Shown here in pieces: positions 10,332 to 21,661 of a stretch of 64,000 bases of DNA; the first letter of the stretch is position 1; each line of letters opens with the position of its first letter. The stretch is from CAWJNF01 sp963844235 (GTDB taxonomy: Bacteria; Actinomycetota; Thermoleophilia; Gaiellales; Gaiellaceae): contig CAWJNF010000001.1 of the NCBI GenBank assembly GCA_963844235.1, forward strand, positions 682,001 to 746,000, given 5' to 3'. The notes below the pieces were generated by a model. The model did no database searches. It saw only the letters and a program-made list of their open reading frames with translations, and was not told where the DNA came from. Both the position numbers and the translations under genes were made by a program.

Positions 10332-12890
10332 CATGAGCTCAGATTTGCCATCCGGTCATTGCTGAAAACGCCGCATCGTCACCGCCATTGCCGTGCTGTC
10401 CGTCGCGCTCGGCATCGGTGCGAACGTCGCGATCTTTTCGATCTTCAATCAGATGCTGCTGCGGCCGCTGCCCGTGCACGAACCCGACAGGCTTGTGAAC
10501 CTCGTCTCGCCGGGCCCGCGCAGCGGCTCGTCATCGTGCGGCCAGGCTGGCAGCTGCGATGCGGTGTTCAGCTATCCGATGTTCCGCGATCTCGAGCGTG
10601 TCCAGATCGTCGTTCACCGGCATCGCCGCCCACCGGGATTTCGGTGCGAACATCGCCTACGGCGGCATCCTCGGAAGGCGGCGACGGCACGCTCGTGTCG
10701 GGCAGCTACTTTCCGGTGCTCGGACTGACGCCGGCGGCCGGTCGTCTGCCTGGATCCGAGCGATGAACGCGAACAGGGAGGCGGCCACGTCGTCGTCCTG
10801 AGCGAAGACTACTGGCGGCGGCGATTTGGCGGGCGCGAGGACGTGATCGACCAGGCGCTCCTCGTCAACGGCCAGGCGCTGACGATCGTCGGCGTCGCTC
10901 CGCGCGGGTTTCACGGCACGACGCTCGGCCTCCGCCCGCTGTTCTTCGTTCCGATCTCGATGCGCGACGTCGTCGTGCCGCAGCTCGAAAGGGCATCGAG
11001 AGATCGCCGCGCGTACTGGATGTACCTGTTCGCGCGCCTGAAGCCGGGCGTCTCGCTCGAACAGGCGCGCGCAGCGCTGCAACGCGCAATACCGCCACGA
11101 TCCTCACCGAGGTCGAGGTGCCGCTGCAGACAGGGATGAGCGCCGTCGACGCTCGAGCAATTCCGGCGCACGCGAGATGCAGCTCGAGCCGGGCCGTCGC
11201 GGCCAGAGCCGCTTACCGGACGAAGGCGCGCCAGCCCCTCACGCTGCTGTTCGGCGTGACGGCGATCGTGCTGCTGATTTGCTGCGCGAATGTCGCCAAT
11301 CTGCTGCTTGGCCGCGCTGCGCGCCGCTCGACGGAGATGGCGGTTCGGCTCTCGATCGGCGCCGGACGCAGACACATCGTCGGCCCAGCTGCTCACCGAA
11401 TCGCTGCTGCTGGCGCGATAGCCGGCGGCGTCGGCGGGCTGCTGGTCGCGCGCTGGACGCTGACCGCCATGTCGCTGCTGCTTGCCCGGACGGCGCAGGT
11501 GAAACGCTCAACCTCGCGCTCGACACGGACATGCTTGCTCGTCGCGGCCGGCTTGTCGGTGGCGACCGGTCTGCTGTTCGGCCTGTTTCCCGCGCTGCAC
11601 AGCACGCGGCCGAACCTGGTGACGGCGCTCAAGGCCAATGCGGGCCAGCCGTCCGGCGCGAAAGGCGGCTGCGCGCTTCCGCGTCACGCTCGCGACGGCG
11701 CAAATCGCGCTGTCGATGGCGCTGCTCGTCGCCGCAGGGCTGTTCACGAAGAGCCTGCTCGAACATCACGCGCGTCGATCTTGGACTCGAAGACGGAACA
11801 GCGTCGTCGTGTTTGGCGTCGTCTCCGACGCTGAACGGCTATCCGCCGGCGCACGACCACGAGATATTCGAGCCGCATCGAAGAACGGCTGCGCCAGCTT
11901 CCTGGACGTGACCGGCGTCACCTCGTCGCATGGTTCGTCTCGTGTCCGGCGACGCGTCGGGGAGCGGCTTTCAGCTGTCCAGGGTTTCGTCGGCGGGGCC
12001 CGACACCGATACGCAGTGCGATGTACACCTACGTCGGGCCATGATTATCTCCGCACGCTCGGCATGCCGCTGCTCGTCGGGGCGCGAGATTCACGCAGCG
12101 CCGACATGGACTGAACTCGCCGAAAGTGGCCGTTGTCAACGAGGCGTTCGTCAAGAAATTCAATCTCGGCCGCGACGCCGTCGGCAAGCGCATGCATCGC
12201 GCCGGCCGCGGAACGCGAGCTCGACATCGAGATCGTCGGCGTGGCGGCGCAATACGACCTACAACGAAGTGAAGGAGCGAGGTGCAGCCGCTGGTGGCGT
12301 TTGCCGTACCGCCAGGATCCGAGACGTCGGCTCGACGCACTTCTACGTGCGCACGACCGGCAGCGAGGACGATCTGCATGGCCGCTATTCCACGCGCTCG
12401 TGCGCGACATCGATCCGACGCTGCCGGTGGCCGACCTTCGGAAGATGTCCGCGCAGGTCACTCGAGAACGTGTCGCTCGATCGTTTCGTGACGACGATGT
12501 CGGCGGCATTCGCGAGCGCTGGCCACGCTGCTGGCGGCGCTCGGTCTCTACGGTGTGCTGGCTTACACGGTGACGCAGCGGACGCGGGAATTCGGGCTGC
12601 GGATGGCGCTCGGCGCCGACGCCGCGAACGTGCGGCGGCTGGTGCTGCGCCAGGTGGGTCTGATGACGTGCCGTGGGCGCGAGCCGATTGGCCTCGCATC
12701 GGCGCTCGCCCTCGGGCCGCGCCGCCGAATCGCTGCTGTTTCAGATGAGCGCGCGCGATCCGTATCGTGTTTCGCCGCCGCGACACTGGCGTTGACCGTC
12801 GGTGGCGCTTGTGCGCCGGGTCTGATCCCGGCGCAACGCGCCGCGCGCGTCGATCCGATGACCGCGCTGAAGGTACGAATGAATGCATGA
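10329..12890 (+). CDS. ADOP-type ABC permease, copy 1 (heavily frameshifted)
   Basis: An acidobacterial duplicated orphan permease: MacB-type periplasmic domain and FtsX-type membrane domains without its own ATPase. Recognisable in order are MHELRFAIRSLLKTP, a first membrane helix (LSVALGIGANVAIFSIF), the periplasmic core (LVSGSYFPVLGLTPAAGRL; VGVAPRGFHGTTLGLRPLFF), the FtsX segment (LICCANVANLLLGRAARRS) and the last helices (YTVTQRTREFGLRMALGAD), ending MTALKVRMNA. I count roughly ten or more frame changes, clearly more than in copy 2. The stop overlaps the start of copy 2 by eight bases. Transport substrate is unknown. It may be a true decaying copy or a poorly resolved repeat. Confidence 0.82.
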
Positions 12891-15387
12891 GTGCAGATTC
12901 GCCTTTCGCAGCTCGCTGCTGAAAACCCCCATCGTCACCACTATTGCCGTGCTGTCGGTCGCGCTCGGCATCGGCGCCAACGTCGCGATTTTTTCGATCT
13001 TCAACCAGACCCTGTTGCGGCCGCTGCCCGTGCAGGAACCCGACCGGCTTGTGAACTTCGTATCACCCGGCCCTCGTAACGGCTCGTCTTCGTGCGGCCA
13101 ATCTGGCAGTTGCGATGGGGTGTTCAGCTATCCGATGTTCCGCGATCTCGAGGGCGGCCAGACCTCGTTCACGGGAATCGCTGCCCACAGGGACTTCGGA
13201 GCGAATATCGCCTACGCCGGATCCTCAGAAGGCGGAGACGGCGCGTTCGTGTCCGGCAGTTACTTTCAGGTGCTTGGTTTGACGCCGGAGGCCGGCCGCC
13301 TCCTGGGGCCGGGCGATGAGCGCGAACGAGGGGGTGGCCACGTGGTCGTCCTGAGCGAGGAATACTGGCGGCGGCGATTTGCCGGGCGTGAGGACGTGAT
13401 CGACCAGGTGCTCCTGGTGAACGGCCAGGCGCTCGCGATCGTCGGTGTCGCGCCTCGCGGATTCCACGGCACGACGATCGGATTGCGCCCGTTGTTTTTC
13501 GTTCCGATTTCGATGCGCGACGTCGTCGTGCCGCAGCCGAAAGTGATTGAAGATCGCCGCGCGCACTGGATCTACCTGTTCGGTCGCCTGAAGCCTGGCG
13601 TCTCGCTCGAGCAGGCGCGGGCCGCCCTGAACAATCACTTCCGCCACGTCATTACCGATGTGGAGGTGCCGCTCCAGAAAGGGATGAGCGCAGCCACGCT
13701 CGAGAAATTCCGGGCGCGCGAGATGCAGCTCGAGGAGGGCCGTCGCGGTCAGAGCCGCGTGCCTGCCGAGTCGCGCCAGCCCCTGACGCTGTTGTTCAGC
13801 GTGACGATGATCGTGCTGTTGATTTGCTGCGCCAACGTCGCCAATCTCCTGCTTGGCCGCGCGGCGCGCCGCTCTACCGAGATGGCCGTTCGGCTCTCGA
13901 TCGGCGCCGGGCGCAGGCACATCGTCGACCCAGCTTCTCACCGAATCGTTGCTGCTCGCGATAGCCGGCGGCGTCGGCGGGCTGCTGGTTGCGCGGTGGA
14001 CGCTGACGGCCATGTCGCTGCTGCTCCCCGACGGCGCAGGCGAAACGCTCAGCCTCGCGCTCGATACGGACATGCTGCTCGTCGCGGCCGGCTTGTCTGT
14101 CGCAACGGGTTTGCTGTTCGGCCTGTTTCCTGCGATTCACAGCACGCGGCCGAATCTGGTGGCGGCGCTCAAGGCCAATGCGGGTCAGCCTTCCGGCGCA
14201 AAAGCGGCTGCGCGCTTCCGCGTCACGCTCGCGACGGCGCAAATCGCGCTGTCGATGGCGCTGCTCGTCGCTGCTGGTCTGTTCGCGAAGAGTCTCTCGA
14301 ACATCACGCGCGTCGATCTCGGACTGAAGACGGAACGGCTCGTCGTATTCGGCGTCGCGCCGATGCTCAACGGCTATCCGCCGGCGCGCAACCACGAGAT
14401 CTTCGGGCGCATCGAAGAACGGCTGCGCCAGCTGCCCGGAGTGACGGGCGTCACGTCATCCATGGTTCGTCTCGCTTCGGGCGACGCCTGGGGCAGCAAT
14501 TTCACCGTCGAGGGCTTTCCAGCCGGACCCGGATACCGACACGCAGGCGATGTACACCTACGTCGGAGCCGACTACCTCCGCACGCTCGGCATGCACGCT
14601 CCTGTTCGGGCGGGAAATCACCAGCGCTGACACCCTCAACGCGCCCAAGGTGGCGGTCGTCAACGAAGCATTCGTCAAGAAGTTCAATCTCGGTCGCGAC
14701 GCGGTCGGCAAGCGCATCCGCCGCGGACGCGGAACGGAGCTCGACATCGAGATTGTCGGCGTCTCGGCCAACACGACCTATAACAGCGTCAAGGACGACG
14801 CCTGAGCCTCTCGTGGCGCTTCCGTATCGCCAGGACACGAGCGTCGGCTTCACGCACTTCTACGTGCGCACGACTGGCAGCGACGACGATCTGATGTCAG
14901 CGATTCCACGCCTCATGCGAGACATCGATCCGACGCTGCCGGTGGCCGACGTCCAGAAGATGTCCGCGCAGGTGCTCGAGAACGTATCGCTGGATCGTTT
15001 CGTCACGACGATGTCGGCGGCGTTTGCCGCGCTCGCCACGCTGCTCGCGGCGCTCGGGCTCTACGGTGTGCTCGCCTATACGGTGACGCAGCGGACGCGG
15101 GAATTCGGGCTTCGCATGGCGCTCGGCGCCGACTGCCGCGAACGTGCGGCGTCTCGTGCTGCGTCAGGTGGGCCTGATGACGGCCGTCGGTGGCGCCATC
15201 GGAGTCGCGGCGGCGGTGGCGCTGGGCCGCGCCGCCGAATCGCTGCTGTTTCAAATGAGCGCGCGCGACCCGATCGTGTTTGCCGCCGCGACGATGGCTG
15301 TTGACCGCGGTGGCGCTCTGCGCGGGCGTGATCCCGGCCCAGCGCGCCGCGCGCGTGGATCCGATGACCGCGCTGCGTTACGAGTAG
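12883..15387 (+). CDS. ADOP-type ABC permease, copy 2 (frameshifted)
   Basis: A tandem paralogue of the preceding gene, near-identical over long stretches (for example LYGVLAYTVTQRTREFGLRM in both). Frame 1 is open from the ATG at 12883 to about 13925, covering the first helix, the MacB-like periplasmic domain and the start of the FtsX domain. It continues with shifts near 13930, 14530, 14595, 14805, 15135 and 15295 to AQRAARVDPMTALRYE, stop TAG 15385-15387. Corrected length is ~830 aa, normal for ADOP proteins. No ATPase gene is adjacent, as usual for this type. It converges on the beta-barrel gene with three bases between stops. Confidence 0.87.
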
Positions 15388-15390
15388 AGT

Positions 15391-16210
15391 CTATTTGCCG
15401 GCGGGGCTGTCGGGGTCGGTGGCTTTGCCGGCTGCGGCTTCGCCGGCGGCTTTGGCGGCGGTACCGGTTTCCGCCGGCCCCGAACGAGTTGAACAGCACG
15501 CGCAAGCCGCCGCCGGCGTGGAGCCCCCCGGCGGTCACTTCAACCGGCAGCGCACCTGTCGGCATGAATGCTTTCTTACCGTGCCGAGTAGCGCACGAGC
15601 AGCCCAAGCGCCGATGTTCCTGTTGAACCGCCACGTCATGTCGACGCCCGCGTTGTAGCCGATCACGTTCTCCCGCAGTGTCTCGGTGTCGGCGCGAGGA
15701 AATGCGAGCTCGTCGAACGGGAAGACCTCTGTCCTGGAGCGAGAAGCTCAGGCTCGTCACGAACAGCTGATCGCGTGATGAAGAACGACGGCCCGCGCGA
15801 AGAGCATGAAGTCGAGCCCTCCGGATCGGCGGGAGATCGTTCCAGCCAACATGATGTGCTGCCCGAACTCGCGGCGCGTGGCGTCGGCAATGTCGCCTGT
15901 CGTCGTGCGCGGCTTGTTGAATTGCAGCGGGTGCGGCACGCGGGCGGTCACCGTACCGGCCCCGCTCTGGTCGAACACCGAAAGGGCGCCTCCTGCATGC
16001 AGACCGCGCCACACCCGGACCAGCGCTCCCGAAGTCGTAGATCACCGACTGTGGAACCGTGCGCTCGAAGGTGAACGATCCCTGCTCGAAATACCGATCG
16101 AACGACTGCTCCTGCGTGACCGTCGTGGTCGATCGTCTGCTGCCCGACGTTGACCGAAATCCGGAAGCGTTCCTGGGCGCGCTGCGGGATCAACAGCACG
16201 ATGGCAGCAT
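15391..16210 (-). CDS. Putative outer-membrane beta-barrel protein (frameshifted)
   Basis: I recognise the general pattern of small acidobacterial outer-membrane barrel proteins, not a named family. Pieces in order are a short hydrophobic start (LAAIVLLIPQRAQ), RFRISVNVGQQTIDHD, SFTFERTVPQSVIYDFG, TVTARVPHPLQFNKPR, HIMLAGTISRRSGGLDFMLF, FFITRDQLFVTSLSFSL, VIGYNAGVDMTWRFNRNIG and LHAGGGLRVLF. Alternating hydrophobic strands and aromatic girdles fit a barrel. The C-terminus is an Ala/Lys/Pro tail outside the barrel pattern, stop 15391-15393. At least five frame changes occur. The exact start is uncertain because no ribosome-binding site is clear. It sits just downstream of the M4 peptidase gene on the same strand. 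Confidence 0.6.
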
Positions 16211-16249
16211 GTCAATGGACAATGACGCCCGATGAGCGATCGCGACGCA

Positions 16250-17879
16250 CTAGTTGACCCCCACGGCGTTCCAGGCGAGCTCCACCTGCGCGCGTTCGTT
16301 GCTGCCGCCGCCGTAGAGGTCTGACGCCGCCTGCAGTGTCGCGCGCCGCGCGTCTGAGAACTGCGAGTTTGGCCCCATCAGCTGGGTGAACGCGCGGTAG
16401 AAGATCCGCTCCATGCGCTCGATGTTGGCCAGCGCCAACGCCCGGCACGCTGATGCCGGATACCCTGTTGCGTCCGCCGGCGACTGCCAGATAGAACGCG
16501 TGCGTCGCGATCGTCATGTTGAAGTGCACGCCGCCATCGTCGGTGCTCGTTCCGATGAAGCGGCGCAGGCTGTAGTGGTCGGGATGCCCTTTGCGGATCG
16601 GGGTTGTTGAGCGACCGCAGATAACCCGGCGAGGCGAGATACACGTCCTCGGCGATCAGCCAGTCGGCCTGATCGCTGCCGGTGCCCGACCGGCTGGTAG
16701 TAGAACTCCATCGCCGCGCCCATGATGTCCGAGAACGCTTCGTTCAGCGCGCCCGACTCGTCGCGGTAGATGAGCTGCGAGGTGAAATCGGTGACGCCAT
16801 GCGTCCACTCGTGCGCGACGACGTCGAAGCGCGCCGGCAAGAAAATTGAAGTGCGACCGTCGCCGTCGCCGAAGACCAGCAGGCCGTCGCAGCAGTAGAA
16901 CGCGTTGTTGATGTACGTGCCGACGACGTCCGGCGGCTGCCGGTTGGCCTCCGATCGCGCGAGCGGGTGCACGATGCTGTCGACCTCGATATCGCGATCG
17001 TCCATGCCGTGCCGGCCGAACCGCTTGAAGTAGTAGTCGTACACCCAGCCCTGAAACACGTGCGCATCAACGGTCGGACCGTCGGTCCACACGTTGTCGC
17101 TGTCGGTGGCCACATCCGAATTGAAGAGCACGAGGGTTCGCAGGAACAGATTCAGCCGCGACGGGGTGCCTGGGAACGCGAGCGTGAACGCTTCAGCTGG
17201 CCGCAGCTTGTCGACCGCCTGGAACGTCGTCGACGTCTGGTTCGTGCTCATTTTCCTGAGCGTGCCGAAAATGCCGTTGCCCTGGCCGACGGCGGCTTGC
17301 GTATGGATGCCGTTGACCGACAGCACGATCATCGCCCGAATCGTGCGTCGACGTATACCTCGCGGATCGCCCAGTCGCTCGAGACCTTCATGCGATACAC
17401 GAGGCGGTATCCGTTTTCGACCGGCAGGATGCCGAGCGTGGTCTCGCCGCGTGACGTTCGCGCCTGCGCCCAGCAGCGGCCACAGCAACCTGCGCTGGCG
17501 CGCTCGGGCGAGATCGACGGATTGACGTCGACGTCGAGCGCCTCATACAGCCGCCCAGTCACGCTGACGACCGCGCGGCCATCCATCTGACGCACGACCT
17601 GGCCGCCGAACACCGGCAGCCCTTCGTGAAACTGGCCGAGGCGCTCGATGGCGCGGCCGGGAATCAATCGTGTCGTCGTGCAGCTGCGAGATGTTGAGCT
17701 CGCCGCGACGTCAGCATCGCATCGACACGATCGAGCGCGGCGGGAAGCGTGTCTTCGGCGGCTGCCAGCGCGATCGACCGGCCGTTTTCGACGGGAGCCT
17801 GTCCGGTGAGTCGTGAGCTGCCTGCAAAGACGAGCGCGGCAATCGCCGCGCACGGAATGATCTTGTCGAAGCCCGACAT
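16250..17879 (-). CDS. Thermolysin-like M4 metallopeptidase (frameshifted)
   Basis: A secreted zinc endopeptidase. The start at 17879 has GAGGAG upstream and a signal peptide (IIPCAAIAALVFAGSSRLTG). A propeptide with an FTP-like segment follows (GLPVFGGQVVRQMDGRAVVS), then the catalytic domain: zinc ligands in HEWTHGVTDF (HExxH) near 16800 and the third ligand Glu in GALNEAFSDIMG. The C-terminal M4 domain ends RIFYRAFTQLMGP through VELAWNAVGVN, stop 16250-16252. Frame changes are near 17690, 17470, 17340, 16690, 16600 and 16440. Its location upstream of the barrel gene and downstream of the HD-GYP gene may be chance, although spacing is short. Confidence 0.88.
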
Positions 17880-17954
17880 GGGTACTCCTCAGATGGACAA
17901 AGAGGTCGCGAAGGAGCCCCTGTCGTCTAATTGGTCGCACCAGAATAACAGCAA

Positions 17955-19350
17955 TCAGATGAATGACAGTGGATCGATGCCGTAGTCGGCGGGATTCAGC
18001 GGAGCGATGACGGAGGTGGCGCGTCGTCCCGTCGCATCCTGCTCGGCTCTCCCACAGGTTGATGTCGCGCGGCAGTTCGAGCCGCCCGCCGTCGGCGGCG
18101 AAGAGCACGCGCACTTTCGGGCGGTACGGATCGGGCGCGTGCACCTGCAGAACAATCGCGACTTCGCCGGTGTTCAGCTTCACGAGATTGCCGACCGGAT
18201 AGATGCCGAGCAGCTGCACGAAACGGCGAATGAGATGCTGATCGAACTGCTTGCCGTCGTTGCGCTGCAGCACCGCGAGGATGCGCTCGGACGGAAACGC
18301 CTGCTGGTACTTGCGCTGCGAGCGCATCGCGTCGTACACGTCCGCGATGCCGCACAGCATCGTCGCAAGATTCAGATGTCGGCCGGGTCACGCCATGCGG
18401 GTAGCCGGTGCCGTCGATGCCGGAGGTGATGTTCGAAGGCGACGACGGGCGCGAGCGACGGAATGTCCGGCCGTGCCCCGCAGAATTTCAGCGCCGTCAA
18501 CGACATGGCGCTTCATGATGCGCGAACTCTTCGTCGGTCAGCTTGTCCGGCTTGTTCAGGATTTCGCTCGGCGTTTTCACTTTGCCGATGTCGTGCATCA
18601 GCGCGGCGAGCCCGAACTCGCGCAGCAGCGGCCCGTCGATGCCGAGCCCGCGCGCCTGGGCCATCGTGAGAATCGACACGTTCACCATATGGGTGAAGGT
18701 GTAGTTGTCGTAGTCCTTCAGAGCCGTCAGCGCCATCAACGCGGAGCGGTTCTGCACGACCGCCTGCGCGAGCTTGTCGATCATCGATTGCGCCGCCGTC
18801 GGGTCGGGTTTCTGCGTCGGCGCGCGCGGTTTCCCACACCGTGCTGGCCACCGAGACGGCCTCGGCGTACATGCGCCGGATGGTCGACGCGTCGGTCTTT
18901 TCCTCGGGCACCCGCTCTTCGAGTCGACACGCGGCCGACGCGGATATTGGGCGATTCGAGCTGTGCCGCGGCTTCTTTCAGTGCGGTTCCGCTGAGCGTC
19001 TTCTCGAGCTGTCCGAACTTGTCGGCGAACGACTCTGAGCTCGTCGAGCGTCACGTGGCGCTCGATCGTGATGCGCTCGATCCCCATCGCGCCGAACCGG
19101 CGGATCAGCTCGCCCATCGACGCGCTGGCCTTCGTCATCGGCAGATCGCCGACGATCAATTCGCCGCCGAGCATGCCGATCACGACCGACGCATCATGCG
19201 CGTGGAGGGCGCGAAGCGCCTCGGCGAGCCCCTCGAGGTTGCGCGCGACGATCGGATGGCTGGGCGAGTACAGCTGGATGCCGCGCAGCGATGCGCCAAA
19301 GCGGCGGATCAAATCGTCGGACAGCTGAGCGCGTGTCGTGCGTCGATCAT
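17955..19350 (-). CDS. HD-GYP domain phosphohydrolase-like protein (frameshifted)
   Basis: HD-GYP proteins hydrolyse cyclic di-GMP. The conserved blocks are FTHMVNVSILTMAQ, LMHDIGKVKTPSEIL (the HD pair) and, after restoring one base near 18430, EHHLRHDGTGYP (the GYP motif), followed by CGIADVYDAMRSQRKY. A C-terminal extension binds nothing obvious (VGNLVKLNTGEVAIVLQVH) and ends NPADYGIDPLSFI. The N-terminal ~150 residues (IRRFGASLRGIQLYSPSHPI; GELIVGDLPM) resemble the N-terminus of the HEAT-repeat protein encoded just upstream. Frame changes occur near 19330, 18980, 18830, 18520, 18430 and 18040. The start at 19350 is 28 bases after the upstream gene's stop. Confidence 0.87.
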
Positions 19351-19377
19351 GGTCGGTCCCTGACGTCGCTCGATGCC

Positions 19378-21601
19378 TCATGCCTGCACCGGCCCGTATC
19401 GCGGCGCGCACGCCGCGAGGTCCCGAGTGGGCCGCGTCCTGGAGCACGCGCTGCGCCTCGGGCGTGCCAATCTGGCGTAACGCGGTGGCGACGGTGCGCC
19501 GCAGCTCCGCCGTGCGGAAGGGCGCCCACCACTCGACCGGCGTAGAGCGCGTCCTTCAGCAGATCGACGGTGTGTTCGGCCTTCAGCGCGCCAAGCGACT
19601 CGACAGCTTGCAGATAGACGGAGCGGAGCGGGCCCTTGCGATCGAGTCTTCCGGACGATGTACTCGAAAAGAGGGATCGCGCGCTCGCTCCGCATCGTGA
19701 CCAGCGCCGCGGTGAGCACCTCGCGCGTCTGATCTGATGCCGCTCGCCAGCGCGCTTCTGCAACTCGGCGTACGCTTCTTCGGTGCCAATCGACAGAATG
19801 GCGCGCACGGCCTCGCGCTGCACGTGCGGCTCGCGTATCGTCGAGCAGCGTCGTCAGATCGGGCAGCGCTTCCGATCCGCCGAATTCGCGGAGCAGGTGG
19901 ATCGCCGTGCGCCGGACGGCAGGGTTGGCCGACGCCGCGCAGCTGCTCGACGGCGTCTTTGCCGGCGGCGCCGAAGCCGAGGAGGATCTGCGTAAACCGC
20001 TGGCGCGCGACAGCGCGCTTTTCGTTGGCGAGCGCTTCGGCAAGCCCTTTGACGATGGACGGTCCGACGAGATGGCACAGCTGCTGCAGCTGCTCGACGG
20101 CCGCTATCGTCGACCGACCGAAGATGGGTGACGACGTGCGTCATCATCACGCCTTCGCCGAGCCGCGCCAGCGCGGCGGTCGCCGCAGGCTTGCGATCCC
20201 CGTCGCCAGCCGCCTCGTTCGCGAGTATCGATGTCAGCTGGATCGCGCCACCGAAATCGCCGACGAGCAGCAGATCCTCGATGTGGCTCACGACCGGTGC
20301 ATCGTCACCGCTTCCATCGCTCCGGCATCGCTCTCGATCGTCAGGAGGTCGAGCAGGAGCCGCAGATCCAGCGCTCGCACCTCCGCGGCGCCGACCGACG
20401 TCACCCACGATCCAATGCGCTCGGGCGGGTCGTCTGACACGCGCTCGACTTCGAGCGCCTGCGTGCGCGCGCCGGACAGCTCGCGCGCGTACGCATTCCG
20501 ACACGAACTGTTCGTCGCTGTACGACGTCAGCATGTCGGCTGCGTTCTTCCACAGGTCGTGGAAGCCGTCGGTCTGCGCCGAGCGGCGACTCGCGCGGCC
20601 TGCGTCGCGCGCGATCTCGAGCAGGCCGGGCGCCGGTCGCTTGTCGGGCACGAGCGCCTGGAACGCCTGCGCAAGGCGGGTGCGTGGCGCCGCCTTGTGC
20701 GATCACGCCGTTAGCCACGAAGCGCGCCGAGCGTCGCGTCCGTCATGCGGCTCGCGACCTGCAGCACGAGATCCGCGGCCTTATCCGCGCGCCCTTCTTC
20801 GGTCGACAGCAATTCGAGCAGCAGATCCGGCGACATCGCGCCGAATCCCTGCGCAATGTTCTTCAGCAGCGGTTCGAGTCTTGGTCGGGTCGGTGCGCGA
20901 GACGAGGTCGATGACGCCGCGCAGCATGCGGAGCAGGGCGGACGCCTTCGAGCCCATGGTCGTCTCGCCGCTGCTCTTCGAGCGCCGAGCACGAACTCGC
21001 TGAAGCGCTCGGGATCGCCGCAGACCTCCATCAGCCCGCGCAACGCCTCTTCAGTCGAGCGGCGAATCGAGATCCAGGCACGCGCGGATGATGTCGTCCC
21101 ACTGCGATTCCTGGTCACCGGCGCGCTCGCGGAGAATGTCGGCGTAATCGATTTCCTGCAGCTCGAGATGCCGCTGGCCGGTCGCGGCCCACAGCCGCCC
21201 GATGCCGCCGGCGGCGCGCACTTCATCGAACGACTTTCGCGAGGATGTTCAGGAAGGGCAGCCAGCCGTCCGGGTCGGGGCTCGAGTGCAGCGTGACGAG
21301 CCCGATCATGTGATCGTGCAGCAGCGCGGCGGTTTCGCGCACGGCCTGGTCGGGCCTGGCGAGGCGCGGCGCCGTCCATCAGCAGATTGTCGGGCACGAC
21401 GCCGAGCGTGACCGGGACCTTTCGACGGTAATGCGCGACGCCGCGTCGACCAGCCGGCCGAGCGACAGCCGGATGGCCGGGTGCGACGACGGGTAGAGCG
21501 AGACCGCCCGCGCGGCGGCTTTGCAGGCGCGTGCAAAATCGGTCAGCTTCGCCGTGCTGTCCTGATCGAGCGATGGCGCTTCTTTTTCCTGCGTGACTCA
21601 T
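19378..21601 (-). CDS. HEAT-repeat protein with HD-GYP-like N-terminal domain (frameshifted)
   Basis: The start at 21601 is followed by ARACKAAARAVSLYPSSHPA, matching the LYSPSHP block of the downstream HD-GYP protein, and by VVPDNLLMDGA and LHDHMIGLVTLHSS, which align with GGELIVGDLP and GIERITIERH there. The rest (~20700-19380) is a series of helical HEAT-like repeats: ERFSEFVLG, LLELLSTEEGRADKAADLVL, ARLGEGVMMTHVVTHL, NPAVRRTAIHLLREFGGSEA, REAVRAILSIGTEEAYAELQ and SVYLQAVESLGALKAEHTVD. Many frame changes break it. Such repeats mediate protein binding, so a partner or scaffold role for the HD-GYP enzyme is a reasonable inference. Function is not established. Confidence 0.72.
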
Positions 21602-21661
21602 CTCGACAAATCGTGGAGAAGACACGATTCTTCGATATTATCGGCCGGACACGGTCAACGG

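Noticed and set aside
15391..15500. Pro/Lys-rich tail of the beta-barrel protein as a separate gene
   Set aside because: It reads as a frame-shifted continuation of the barrel gene and has no start of its own.
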